The position numbers and the translations under genes are program-made. 64,000 bases of DNA from contig NC_135497.1 in assembly GCF_052857255.1 (NCBI RefSeq), forward strand, positions 195,706,006 through 195,770,005, given 5' to 3'. The notes under the pieces are model-generated. The model was not told the DNA's origin. It did no database searches and saw only the letters and a list, made by a program, of their open reading frames with translations. The DNA comes from Amblyomma americanum. Taxonomy: Eukaryota; Arthropoda; Arachnida; Ixodida; Ixodidae. Shown one piece after another: positions 59,501 through 63,429 of this stretch. Numbering within the stretch: the stretch's first letter is position 1; each line of letters begins with the position of its first letter.

Positions 59501-62079
59501 GCCACGGCTGTGGCTTGAACTTGACTCAAATTCTGTACACAATGACCTCCTATACAAATATAATGAATTAAAATATAACCCGCCAAAATCGTTTCAGTGT
59601 CTTGTCCCTTAAAACACAGTGTTCCAGCTTCCTCATAGCATTACATAACTTGAAAAAGTTGCACAGCAGCCAAATGTAGAAGCTTACCCGGTCTTCTCTA
59701 CTAGTCTGAATCCAGTGGATGTAGTCTAACTGAACATCCACCTTATCCGTGACATCAGGTATATAGAAGTGTTCATACGATACCAAGCCACCACACTCTT
59801 TGTTCACCTATTAAGGAGAAAAAATACATATCATAGCAAACTGAAGAAAATGATTACTAGAAGCATTTATTTATATGCTTACTGGCAGGCTTCAATGTGC
59901 AACACAGATGTTTTAGTTTCAGTAAAAGGAAGTGGCATAATGGCAAAAAAAACTGCTCCAAAATTACCAAGTGTCACTTTTAGATATAGGGACACAATTA
60001 GCATACAGAGAGAGGAGTGTAACAGCACTGATGCGGCGTTTTAGCATTACTGTAATGGCCTAAACTGATTTAAGCCCAACAAGGCTGTTTTGTCTTGAGT
60101 GAAAAAGCTTCTGAATCTCATTCTAGCTTCTATTTCTATCTACAGTTTTTAATACTTTTCTTTTTTCGAAGAAATGATTCTTGTTATCCCCCCTGCTAGT
60201 GGTATAGAAATATTTTCATACCAAGCCCCATCAGATATAAAGTCATTATGTGTTTACATAACTTTTGCAGTATTTGCACTGTTATACTCTGAAAACTAAA
60301 GAGCTTTTTGTATCCTGGTATTGGTTTTTTCTCCAGTAAGAGCCGATGATGCAAAATTACAAGCAAAACATTTTCCAACTCTAGAATTACTGGCATTCAA
60401 TATAAGGTCCAGAACAAGAACTTTAAAGCCAAGGGTCGGTAGAATTTATCTAGCTGGTGATGACTGAAATTTTTATTGCTAAAAAAGCAACATGGGGAGC
60501 TAACCCCAAAGCCTAAAACAAGGCTTAAAGCAAGTGTTTTTCACTGTTCAAATCCAGCCAATGCACAAGGTTGACCAAGCATGGTGACAGAAGAGGCTGA
60601 CAATTTTCGCTGAAATCAATGCCACTGCTCTTAAACAGGCACATATACGCACTTTCATATGCTCTGGAATGAACTAAATATGCTGTAGATTCTCGATGAT
60701 ATTGTCACGGCTAATACAAATTTCGGGATGATACGAATCTGTGAAATTTCCTGGCTGGTGATCGCACCATGAGCAGACCATGATAAAGCACATCCCACAT
60801 GTCGCAAACATCACGAGCACCAGTTGCACAGCACGCATTGCGAGCAGGGGTGCACGGCTGTAAATAAATCTCATCAGCCATAAATGATCTACGTGAACGT
60901 GTTTTGCATGCGGATTTTGTTCGTTCTAGACGCCGCAAATATTTTCTGCTGCCTCGTGAGATATGTATCACTGAGATTCTACTGTAGTTCTTGAGTTAAG
61001 AGCACCGAATGAGTAAGAATAATCTTATTGTTATGATAAAATACCAACACACTCAACATACCGTATTTACTCGCGTAATTTGCCCACTCCTTTTCCTAAA
61101 ATTAAGACTTCCAAAGGGGCTGCAAAAATTACGCGGAGATTTCACGAACATATCCTAAAACTCTACGAAGGTGTTAAGATGGACAGCATACTGTATGTTG
61201 TCGCATATAAGCTGACCCCACAGCCACGCTCCTCGATGGCCAAAAAAAGTTGATTTTAAATATAAGTCGACGCGAACCCAAACTCTATGCCCGTGCCAAC
61301 CCCTGCCCTAGACTCACGTTATGTAGTTCCCCGCGTGAAGGCATAACAGCGCGTGCGCAGCTCAAAGCAATGAACGCGGAATGATAGAATCGCAAAGCCA
61401 GCAGTCAGAGGCAAATGGAGGTACAAGGCGATAAAGCAGCATCCTCGCATGCGGCCCGGCTGAGTAGAATAGCCAATGGTTCGGTAGTTTCGGATTCTGG
61501 CGTGCACCGGCAGTTACCGGAAGTTTGCTCTCAAAGGCCGTTCATACGGGAAATTGACCACCGGTACAAGCAAGCTGGATAACTTTTTTCTTACCGAAAG
61601 CAGTTTACAAACGAATTACTGACTTTTTTTTTCCACAACTCACTCACCTTTTGCAGTTTCATGCGGCGCCGCGGCCGTGTCGATCTTCCCCAAGCCTGCC
61701 CTGCGCACTCCCACGTGCATGCTTGCGTGCTTGCGCAACAGGGAGCGCAAAATATGAGAGTAAAAAAGTTTTTCAAAAATCCGGGTAAAAAGTTGGGGAT
61801 GTGCAAATTATGCAGGTAAATACGGTAGGTGTTTTTTTTCTGCAACTTAACAATGTATTTAAATACCTCCATTTAGACTTGCAATGACAGCAGAAAATAT
61901 GCTATATACTAGTGGAAAACCCGTAGGTCTATCATTTGATCCTGTCAGGCTAAAGAAAAATAAAGTGGCCTGAAGGCCATCTCACTGTGTTGAGCTTGGC
62001 CAGGACGTCAAGGGCCAGTTTGAGGTGTCCATGGTTCTTCTTTGTCTGGAACGACAGCACCTTCACAGACATGTTTCCC
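22186..62079 (-). CDS. HERC4: HERC4-like HECT E3 ubiquitin ligase, C-terminal 15 exons
   Basis: A minus-strand gene with exons at 61986-62079, 59688-59807, 57607-57699, 51085-51252, 47103-47150, 44428-44523, 39490-39608, 37536-37583, 37384-37450, 34497-34579, 31706-31814, 30681-30755, 30420-30522, 25898-25950 and 22186-22341. Joined, they keep one frame for about 476 residues. The product is expected to take ubiquitin from an E2 onto its catalytic Cys and pass it to substrates. Diagnostic blocks run in the order of human HERC4: [81 protein letters not shown] and HTCFN. Human HERC4 is about 1057 residues (from memory), so the missing N-terminal half, with the RCC1-like repeats, must lie beyond the right edge. 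HERC3 is the nearest alternative name; arthropods usually have a single small HERC of this type. No frameshift or premature stop was found. Confidence 0.9.
22574..22847. repeat. 137-bp tandem dimer, very AT-rich
   Basis: TTAAGCCTA starts at 22574 and 22711. Each copy continues with a TAAATATTAA-like block and GTCTAACATGTTCTACTCATC / GTCTAACGTGTTCTACTCATC. It lies inside HERC4 intron 14 within a larger element-like segment (about 22400-23090). Confidence 0.75.
23528..23665 (-). mobile_element. Decayed tRNA(Ser)-type SINE fragment
   Basis: Blocks such as TAGTGGAGGGCCCCGGAATA, ACCCCCTGGGGAT and TTAATGTGCACTGA align with the body of the better preserved SINEs at 45852 and 58115, in the same orientation. 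The tRNA head is unrecognisable. Confidence 0.65.
25898..25950 (-). CDS. HERC4: HERC4 visible exon 14, C-lobe start
   Basis: It has two bases plus 17 codons, acceptor TTTCAG and donor GTAAGT. It reads [17 protein letters not shown]; the TGSxRxPxxG motif is a HECT C-lobe hallmark. Confidence 0.95.
26990..27640. repeat. Interspersed repeat split by a SINE
   Basis: The part around 26998-27045 (AATTTCGGTCTGATAAGAAT) resembles 60715-60765 (AATTTCGGGATGATACGAAT). Its continuation at 27470-27640 resembles 60830-60900, both with a CATAAATAAATC/GTAAATAAATC block. The SINE at 27236-27470 lies between these halves, so it inserted into an older repeat. Confidence 0.6.
27236..27470 (+). mobile_element. 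tRNA-headed SINE, second family
   Basis: The head has A-box-like TGGCCCAGTGG and B-box-like GGTCCGGTCCC. The body has GGTACAAGCTTTCCC and GCCATGGCACTCTTCGGCC, and the tail is A-rich. Related copies are at 51338-51490 (plus), 55085-55285 and 59278-59520 (both minus). Confidence 0.75.
28180..28990. repeat. GC-richer interspersed repeat interrupted by a SINE
   Basis: Blocks at 28330-28390 and 28530-28560 align with 52725-52770 and 52915-52945 (for example ACAAAAGCTA and CATCACCAC). A shared end block, TTCAAAATATTTAGGAAGC, lies at 28929 (TCAAAATATTTAGCAACAG at 53072). The SINE fragment at about 28655-28830 is inserted in it. No transposase was recognised. Confidence 0.6.
28655..28830 (-). mobile_element. 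tRNA(Ser)-type SINE fragment
   Basis: CCAAAATGACACATGGGCTA, GACGCCATAGTGGAAGGA and ACCACCTGGGGTTCTTTAAT match the body of the SINEs at 45852 and 58115. The tRNA head is eroded to a weak AATCGGGATTTGATA. Confidence 0.75.
29172..30158 (+). mobile_element. Tigger/pogo-like DNA transposon remnant
   Basis: The left end CAGTCGAACCCA (TA before it) and right end TGGGTTTGACTG (inverted) form terminal repeats. The interior carries a plus-strand transposase C-terminal remnant (29523-30072). The left 300 bases look like other inserted material, including an (ACACA)n tract near 29429-29448. Confidence 0.65.
29523..30072 (+). pseudogene. Tigger-like transposase C-terminal remnant
   Basis: The first frame reads [16 protein letters not shown] and [12 protein letters not shown]; a one-base shift near 29745 leads to [11 protein letters not shown] and [20 protein letters not shown]. 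The acidic, low-complexity character and layout resemble C-terminal tails of pogo/Tigger transposases. The DDE core is missing, so the assignment is moderate. Confidence 0.5.
30420..30522 (-). CDS. HERC4: HERC4 visible exon 13
   Basis: It has 34 codons plus one base, with acceptor TTTTAG after a long U tract and donor GTAAGT. It reads [20 protein letters not shown] and [14 protein letters not shown], equivalent to NTEYKGEY...FWEVFHELPLEKKKQFL. Confidence 0.94.
30523..30680 (-). other. HERC4 intron 12 (158 bases)
   Basis: A short GT-AG intron ending in an uninterrupted U tract before TAG. No inserted repeat. Confidence 0.85.
30681..30755 (-). CDS. HERC4: HERC4 visible exon 12
   Basis: Twenty-five codons in phase 0, acceptor ATCCAG and donor GTATGG. 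It reads [20 protein letters not shown] and DELEK, the ELQAMVIGNTNYDWKELEK block near the N-lobe/C-lobe boundary. Confidence 0.95.
30756..31705 (-). other. HERC4 intron 11, GC-AG type
   Basis: 950 bases starting GCAAGT and ending ATCCAG. It contains a tRNA-headed SINE at 31290-31480 and duplicated GAAAGGTGCA/AGGTGCACA blocks near 31130 and 31190 in inverted orientation. Confidence 0.85.
31290..31480 (+). mobile_element. tRNA-headed SINE, third type
   Basis: It begins CGGCTGCAGCGATAGCCTAG with an A-box-like TAGCCTAGTGG and a B-box-like GGGTTCGACTC 50 bases on. A short body and a T-rich stretch follow. There are too few copies to define the family. Confidence 0.6.
31706..31814 (-). CDS. HERC4: HERC4 visible exon 11, GC donor
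   Basis: It has one base plus 36 codons, reading [20 protein letters not shown] and [14 protein letters not shown]. The acceptor is CTGCAG. Homology (KVL followed by DLFHAQEL) places the exon end after CTG, where the intron starts GCAAGT, the consensus GC-AG donor. A GT a few bases downstream would put the frame out and add unconserved residues. Confidence 0.93.
32160..32600. repeat. Interspersed repeat related to 2775-3130
   Basis: CCAGTCCCAATCTAG, ATAGAAACCGATGCA and GGTGCACTGCAGCCATGC align with equivalent blocks at 2820-3020. No terminal repeats or protein were found. Confidence 0.45.
33478..33665 (-). mobile_element. Decayed tRNA(Ser)-type SINE
   Basis: TTTAGCGTCCCAAAGCGACA, ACACCATAATAAAAGGCTCC and the TGGGATTTAATCCCGC head remnant match the SINE at 45852-46091. 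It is strongly diverged, with an internal short duplication (GACTAATTAA twice). Confidence 0.75.
33841..33859 (+). repeat. Poly(C)19 tract
   Basis: Nineteen consecutive C bases within HERC4 intron 10. Confidence 0.9.
34497..34579 (-). CDS. HERC4: HERC4 visible exon 10
   Basis: It has 27 codons plus two bases, acceptor ACTAG and donor GTAAGT. It reads [18 protein letters not shown] and KVTKENR, matching the ITVENFG...LNGAD...NKQNR block. The split Arg codon is completed in exon 11. Confidence 0.9.
34840..35815 (+). mobile_element. 5'-truncated CR1/Jockey-like LINE, 3' end
   Basis: The plus-strand frames encode [17 protein letters not shown], then [33 protein letters not shown] and, after a stop, [20 protein letters not shown]. 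This is the usual C-terminal end of CR1/Jockey-type reverse transcriptases. The 3' UTR closes with GGGACCAATAAACAGTC. It is inserted antisense in the HERC4 intron. The front of the RT is absent. Confidence 0.8.
34890..35609 (+). pseudogene. LINE reverse transcriptase C-terminal remnant
   Basis: It has a frameshift at the poly(A) run near 35082-35093 and a stop at about 35508, before the WNTLP block. The catalytic RT motifs are upstream of the truncation and missing. Confidence 0.75.
37070..37300 (-). mobile_element. Copy of the MITE family at 50571
   Basis: Reverse-complemented, 37235-37285 reads close to TTCTATCCAATTATTGTTCTCAGT, matching 50593-50620. The segment 37070-37125 (CATTCACTTCAAAACAGCAG) matches the complement of 50760-50790. 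Orientation is opposite to the copy at 50571. Confidence 0.55.
37384..37450 (-). CDS. HERC4: HERC4 visible exon 9
   Basis: It has one base plus 22 codons, reading [20 protein letters not shown] and FE. The acceptor is ACTTAG and the donor GTAATC. Only 85 bases of intron separate it from exon 8, the shortest intron visible. It corresponds to the SMQQLLDYPEDDIEETF block. Confidence 0.92.
37536..37583 (-). CDS. HERC4: HERC4 visible exon 8, short exon
   Basis: 48 bases: one base finishing the split Gln codon, 15 codons ([15 protein letters not shown]) and two bases of a Lys codon. Acceptor GTGCAG, donor GTAAGT. It corresponds to the KPSLDDLKELMPDVG block of HERC4. Confidence 0.9.
37584..39489 (-). 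other. HERC4 intron 7
   Basis: 1906-base GT-AG intron, about 40% occupied by the foldback element at 38197-38983. The rest (37584-38196 and 38984-39489) shows nothing recognisable. TTCAGCAACACAGA..GAAA..AATGAAAG-like blocks near 39180 and 39300 form a short direct duplication of about 120 bases. Confidence 0.7.
38197..38983. mobile_element. Foldback element with about 320-bp inverted arms
   Basis: The left arm (about 38197-38520) and right arm (about 38680-38983) are inverted copies. They share GGAAAGCGT, GATAAT..CTCG, CTGGTGTGCAGCTC, GTTGCAGTTTTCTTAT-like and CCTCAGCTCGC blocks. The spacer is about 150 bp. No transposase is present. Outer ends near GAGCCCACA / TGTGGGCGC have no obvious target-site duplication. 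Confidence 0.75.
39490..39608 (-). CDS. HERC4: HERC4 visible exon 7, HECT N-lobe core
   Basis: It has 39 codons plus two bases, acceptor ATGCAG and donor GTTAGT. It encodes [15 protein letters not shown] and [13 protein letters not shown], matching the LIGVICGLAIYN and FPLALYKKLL blocks of HERC4. The hanging CA is completed to a Gln codon by the first base of the next exon. Confidence 0.95.
40974..41304. mobile_element. hAT-type MITE with 8-bp target duplication
   Basis: The left end CAGGGTTTTCAACCTTTTT and right end TTTGAGAACCCCTG are inverted repeats of the CAGGGGTTCTCAA type familiar from hAT/Charlie elements. ACCTAACC (40966-40973) and ACCTAACT (41305-41312) form an 8-bp target duplication with one mismatch, the hAT-specific length. 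The 331-bp element has no coding capacity. Confidence 0.85.
41980..42110 (-). mobile_element. tRNA-headed SINE fragment
   Basis: GGGGAATCAAACCCAGGACT read on the minus strand gives a B-box-like GGTTTGATTCC. ATGCAATCCATAGGCCACAA gives an A-box-like TGTGGCCTATGGATTGC about 35 bases from it. The body is too diverged to assign to a family. Confidence 0.5.
42649..43700. repeat. 373-bp tandem repeat, about 2.8 copies
   Basis: Units start at about 42649, 43024 and 43396, each with a CATCTGGTTTGTT-like opening, CGCTGCACACGATTCTACT-like middle and the strongly kept GATGCATCGAGTAGCAGG. Minus-strand frames in units 1 and 2 (42983-42648 and 43241-42996) share [12 protein letters not shown] and EQQTR/EEQTR; unit 3 shows [20 protein letters not shown]. 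No database family is recognised. Confidence 0.85.
44428..44523 (-). CDS. HERC4: HERC4 visible exon 6, HECT N-lobe
   Basis: Thirty-two codons in phase 0, acceptor ATGCAG and donor GTAAGG. It encodes [18 protein letters not shown] and RCIWFNTQ. The LxDPxYGMF block is conserved throughout the HECT family. Confidence 0.95.
45852..46091 (-). mobile_element. tRNA(Ser)-derived SINE (Ruka-like), intact
   Basis: Read on the minus strand it starts with a tRNA-like head: GTGGCTGAGTGGTTATGACG (A box), an anticodon-like CTGCTGG, and GCGGGTTCAATCC (B box). The tail, on the plus strand, is TTTATGGTTTATGG. A 16-bp target duplication TTTTTTCAGGCACAGT lies at 45836-45851 and 46092-46107. The tRNA(Ser) origin resembles the Ruka SINEs of ixodid ticks (from memory, not checked). 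The second good copy is at 58115. Confidence 0.9.
46111..46387. mobile_element. Palindromic MITE with TA flanks
   Basis: The ends CCGGGTGTTTCACCCAAGAT and the inverted ATCTTAGGTGAAACACTTGG are flanked by TA (46109-46110 and 46388-46389). The inverted similarity runs through most of the 277 bp, including AGGCTTTTTGAG / CTCAAAAAGCCT and TAGCT..AGAATA. TA target and lack of coding suggest a Tc1/mariner-type MITE. It lies two bases from the SINE target duplication. Confidence 0.85.
46505..46575 (+). mobile_element. SINE body fragment, opposite orientation
   Basis: ACATGTGCTAAAGAACCCCA, TGGTTCAAAT and AGCCCTTCACTACAGCC are the reverse complement of the SINE body at 45880-45960. Only about 70 bases remain. 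Confidence 0.6.
47103..47150 (-). CDS. HERC4: HERC4 visible exon 5, GC donor
   Basis: Sixteen codons, [16 protein letters not shown], a near-invariant HECT motif. The acceptor is GAAAAG. The next exon begins EFFLLLLKE, so the splice must fall directly after the last Lys codon, where the intron starts GCAAGC instead of GT. The preceding AAG fits the AG|GCAAGT consensus of GC-AG introns. Confidence 0.93.
47761..48180. repeat. 212-bp tandem duplication
   Basis: Copies start near 47761 and 47973. Both contain CCACGAGTGCAG, ATAAACCATGCA, CAAGGCAAA, a T-rich tract, and GGTGTACTTTCAGTATGGC followed by TGAAATTT. A partial third copy may lie at about 47620-47665 (CATGCACTACCATAACAAAA). Confidence 0.8.
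49170..49790 (+). repeat. AT-rich interspersed repeat shared with 17.7 kb
   Basis: Blocks GTGGCAGAATACTAGTTCAA, CATTCACTATATTTCTGAAA and TGCTACTGCGGTTCA align with 17838-17900 and 18095-18110 in the same order. No coding or ends recognised. Confidence 0.55.
50571..51001. mobile_element. MITE with GTACTGAGGACAA ends
   Basis: TTTAAAAGGGGTACTGAGGA at 50571 is mirrored by TTGTCCTCAGTGCCTGTTTAAA ending at about 51001 (inverted). It is about 430 bp with no protein. It ends just before exon 4, only about 85 bases from the splice donor at 51084. A relative is at 37070-37300. Confidence 0.75.
51085..51252 (-). CDS. HERC4: HERC4 visible exon 4, HECT N-lobe start
   Basis: Fifty-six codons in phase 0, acceptor TTACAG and donor GTGACT. 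It encodes [30 protein letters not shown] and ends KKPLK, continuing into [13 protein letters not shown] of the next exon. The GRENIV block is the classical HECT N-lobe opening. Confidence 0.95.
51338..51490 (+). mobile_element. SINE fragment, second family
   Basis: CCTCGCATGCAGGAGGTATG, the B-box-like GAATCCGATCCC, then GGTACCCATCAGTGATGT and GGTCTTTGACCCCACCTTGA match the family at 27236 and its minus copies. Confidence 0.65.
51538..51761. mobile_element. Palindromic MITE with about 85-bp inverted ends
   Basis: AATAAGGGAGTAATTACTCA at the left is mirrored by TGAGTAATTACTCCCTTATT at the right. GGAAAGCTATACAGCTTCCA / TGGAAGCTGTACAGCTTTCC and ACAGAAACTT / AAGTTTCTGT continue the inversion. 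The centre is an A-rich loop. It is 224 bp with no coding. Confidence 0.85.
52255..53110. repeat. Unclassified interspersed repeats
   Basis: The part 52600-53110 resembles 28180-28990 (see that entry). The part 52255-52600 begins ACTTAAGCTCCGCCTTGAGG, has no conserved protein, and looks like a separate repeat abutting it. Confidence 0.5.
53479..53496 (+). repeat. Poly(C)18 tract
   Basis: Eighteen C bases in the 3' UTR of the truncated LINE. Confidence 0.9.
53532..53571 (+). repeat. (AATA)10 microsatellite, LINE tail
   Basis: Ten tetranucleotide units ending the LINE fragment, probably grown from its 3' tail. Confidence 0.9.
55085..55285 (-). mobile_element. SINE, second family, with (ATG)n tail
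   Basis: GATGATGATGATGACGATGA at the left is the 3' tail. GGTGCAAGGGCATCTGTGGC, CGCCATGGCACAAGC and GTATCACCGGTGGGTACCCG match the reverse complement of the SINE at 27236. The tRNA head is truncated at the right. Confidence 0.75.
57607..57699 (-). CDS. HERC4: HERC4 visible exon 3, entry to the HECT domain
   Basis: Thirty-one codons in phase 0, acceptor CACTAG and donor GTGATG. It encodes [19 protein letters not shown] and LQMQ, a strongly conserved HERC3/HERC4 signature at the start of the catalytic module. Confidence 0.93.
58115..58352 (-). mobile_element. tRNA(Ser)-derived SINE (Ruka-like), intact
   Basis: The best preserved head in the window. On the minus strand it reads GTGTCCGAGTGGTTATGGCG (A box), CGGCTGCTGG (anticodon arm, GCT-like) and GCGGGTTCGATCCCGG (B box). 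A 14-bp target duplication CCATTACAAGAATT lies at 58101-58114 and 58353-58366. The tail on the plus strand is GGTTTAGGTTTATGAGG. It closely matches the copy at 45852. Confidence 0.92.
58738..58788. repeat. Perfect 14-bp hairpin
   Basis: TTAGCTTGCCTTGG (58738-58751) and CCAAGGCAAGCTAA (58775-58788) are exact inverted copies with a 23-base loop, beside the purine-rich tract. Confidence 0.8.
58795..59035 (+). repeat. Purine-rich (GA) tract
   Basis: About 240 bases dominated by A and G on the plus strand (for example AGAAGAAAAGAAGAGAAAAA), hence pyrimidine-rich in the HERC4 pre-mRNA. The open frames across it are low-complexity artefacts. Confidence 0.75.
59278..59520 (-). mobile_element. SINE, second family
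   Basis: On the minus strand the head reads CCGTGGCATAGTGGCTTGAG (A box) and GCAGGGTTTTATCC (B box). The body matches 55085-55285 (GTGCAAGGGCA, AAAGAGCG, GGTGGGTACC). Confidence 0.75.
59688..59807 (-). CDS. HERC4: HERC4 visible exon 2, pre-HECT region
   Basis: Forty codons in phase 0 with acceptor AATAG and donor GTAAGC. The product contains [20 protein letters not shown] and DYIHWIQ, aligning with the YDKFYI...DIRNDYINW block of vertebrate HERC4. This block separates the RCC1-like half from the HECT domain. Confidence 0.88.
60680..60970. repeat. Interspersed repeat related to 26990-27640
   Basis: AATTTCGGGATGATACGAAT and GTGAAATTTCCTGGC align with 27005-27045. AGCACGCATTGCGAGCAG and TAAATAAATCTCATCAG align with the second half beyond 27530. 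No protein was recognised. Confidence 0.55.
61061..61825. mobile_element. Non-autonomous DNA transposon with TA flanks
   Basis: The ends CCGTATTTACTCGCGTAATT and the inverted AATTATGCAGGTAAATACGG are terminal inverted repeats bounded by TA (61059-61060, 61826-61827). The interior (TATAAGCTGACC, ATAAGTCGACGC) has no transposase. The superfamily is not assigned. Confidence 0.8.
61986..62079 (-). CDS. HERC4: HERC4 visible exon 1, pre-HECT region
   Basis: The acceptor is TGCAG before 62079 and the donor is GTGAGA after 61986. One base completes a codon from the unseen upstream exon, then 31 codons ending [11 protein letters not shown] are read, matching the ALKVLEIL-type helix before the HECT domain in HERC4. 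The N-terminal side of this exon is weakly conserved, so its start is slightly less certain than the others. Confidence 0.75.
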
Positions 62080-62184
62080 CTGCATACACACCACCTACCA
62101 GAAACCAGCCTTGGCTTCACTAGGACTAGTGCCACAACGTGGCATGACAACTTATCAAAATAATACTTGCTCCAACGTACAACC

Positions 62185-63300
62185 TTTGTCTGTAAAGTTC
62201 TGAGACTGAGTCCATTAAAAAAAATGCGTTTAACATTGAAACCATTTGTGCAGCAGCCCTTCGCAATAGTCTCCCTTGCAGTCTATACACAGCTTCCAAC
62301 GCTTCTTCAGGTCTTGGAAACAGTTGTAAAATTCTTCTTTTGGCAGGGCTGCCAGCTCCTTTGTCGTGGCGTTTTGAATCGCCTCCACGCTCCCCATTCA
62401 GCGACCTTTTAGGGCTCTCTTCACACGAAGAAACAGGAAAAAATCACATGGGGAGAGGACAGGCAAGTATGGCGGATGGGGAAGTACAGTAATGCTGTGC
62501 TTGGTGAGAAATTTTGTCACGCTGAGAGCAGTGTGCAGCCTTGCGTTATCGTGGACAGACAGAAGGCTCCATTGTCCAGATGCCCATAAGTCAAGGCGAC
62601 GGCGTCGCAGTGCATCAAGCATGCGTTGGAGCACGCGGATAAAAACCTGATTCACCATCTGTCCTTATGGGACGAACTCATGGTGTATAACACCGCTGGC
62701 ATCGAAAAAACTATCAGCATCGTCTTTGTTTTGGTCTTTTGTCACCGCACCTTTCTCGACGCCGGAGAGCATGTGGACCGCCATTTGGTGCTCTGCCTCT
62801 TTGTTTGAGGATCGTATTGAAAACACCATGTTTCGTCTTCAGCAATGATGCTGTAGACGAATGCAGCATCCTTCTCTGCCTCGGAGAGCAAATCAGCCCT
62901 CACTGATGCCCCCGTGTCCTTCCAGTCCTGTGTGAGGGAGTGCGGCACAAGTCTGGCATTCAGCTTTTGTTTCCCCAAGTTCTCACGCAAAATTTGGTGG
63001 CATGTTGTCTTACTAATGTCGAGAGCATCTGATAGCATGTCTTGCTGTACAATATCCCTGATCCGAGCCACGTTGTTTTCATTCCGTGAGTTTGAAGGGC
63101 GCCCCTGCCTTGTGTCGTCTTCCACCGAACTGACGTTCTCTCTGAAACGAACATCTTGTCGGTGCCATAAGCGTCACGAAGGAGCTCATACGTCTGTGTG
63201 GCTGTCTTGCCAAGCTTCACATAGAATTTTATGTTTACACACTGTTAGAGGTGGACATCCATCTCTCCACATTCACTCACAGTAGAATGCGCATACAACT
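62185..63300 (-). mobile_element. Second mariner relic
   Basis: The left end (TTTGTCTGTAAAGTTCTGAG at about 62190) looks like a mariner terminal repeat, but no matching inverted end was found to 63420, so the 5' side has been lost or has diverged. It is a different lineage from the mariner at 19404. Confidence 0.75.
62230..63258 (-). pseudogene. mariner transposase relic, catalytic triad kept
   Basis: From the 5' side: VKLGKTATQTYELLRDAYGT, then a deletion and frameshift, VEDDTRQGRP-like, LDISKTTCHQILRENLGKQK, and AEDETWCFQYDP with the first Asp. After another shift come HDNARLHTALSV (second Asp) and LSPCDFFLFLRVKRALKG (third Asp), with 34 residues between the second and third. After a stop the C-terminus runs on as MGSVEAIQNATTKEL to a stop at 62230. 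All three Asp survive, but frames are broken at least three times. Confidence 0.85.
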
Positions 63301-63429
63301 AGTGACAACATATTTTTCTACATGTAGTGCCATCTAGCGGCTGCCATAGCAATTAACATAAATAGTTCAGGTTAGTCCGAAAAGATGGCGCTACACATAC
63401 GGACCAACATTTGTTTTAGGGTATCAATT

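Larger units (their letters stand above)
57700..59687 (-). other. HERC4 intron 2
   Basis: 1988-base GT-AG intron. It holds the SINE at 58115-58352, a short perfect hairpin near 58738-58788, a purine-rich tract (58795-59035) and a SINE at 59278-59520. Confidence 0.75.
59808..61985 (-). other. HERC4 intron 1 of the visible part
   Basis: 2178-base GT-AG intron. It contains an interspersed repeat at 60680-60970 related to 26990-27640 and a DNA transposon remnant at 61061-61825. Bases 59808-60680 show nothing. Confidence 0.75.
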
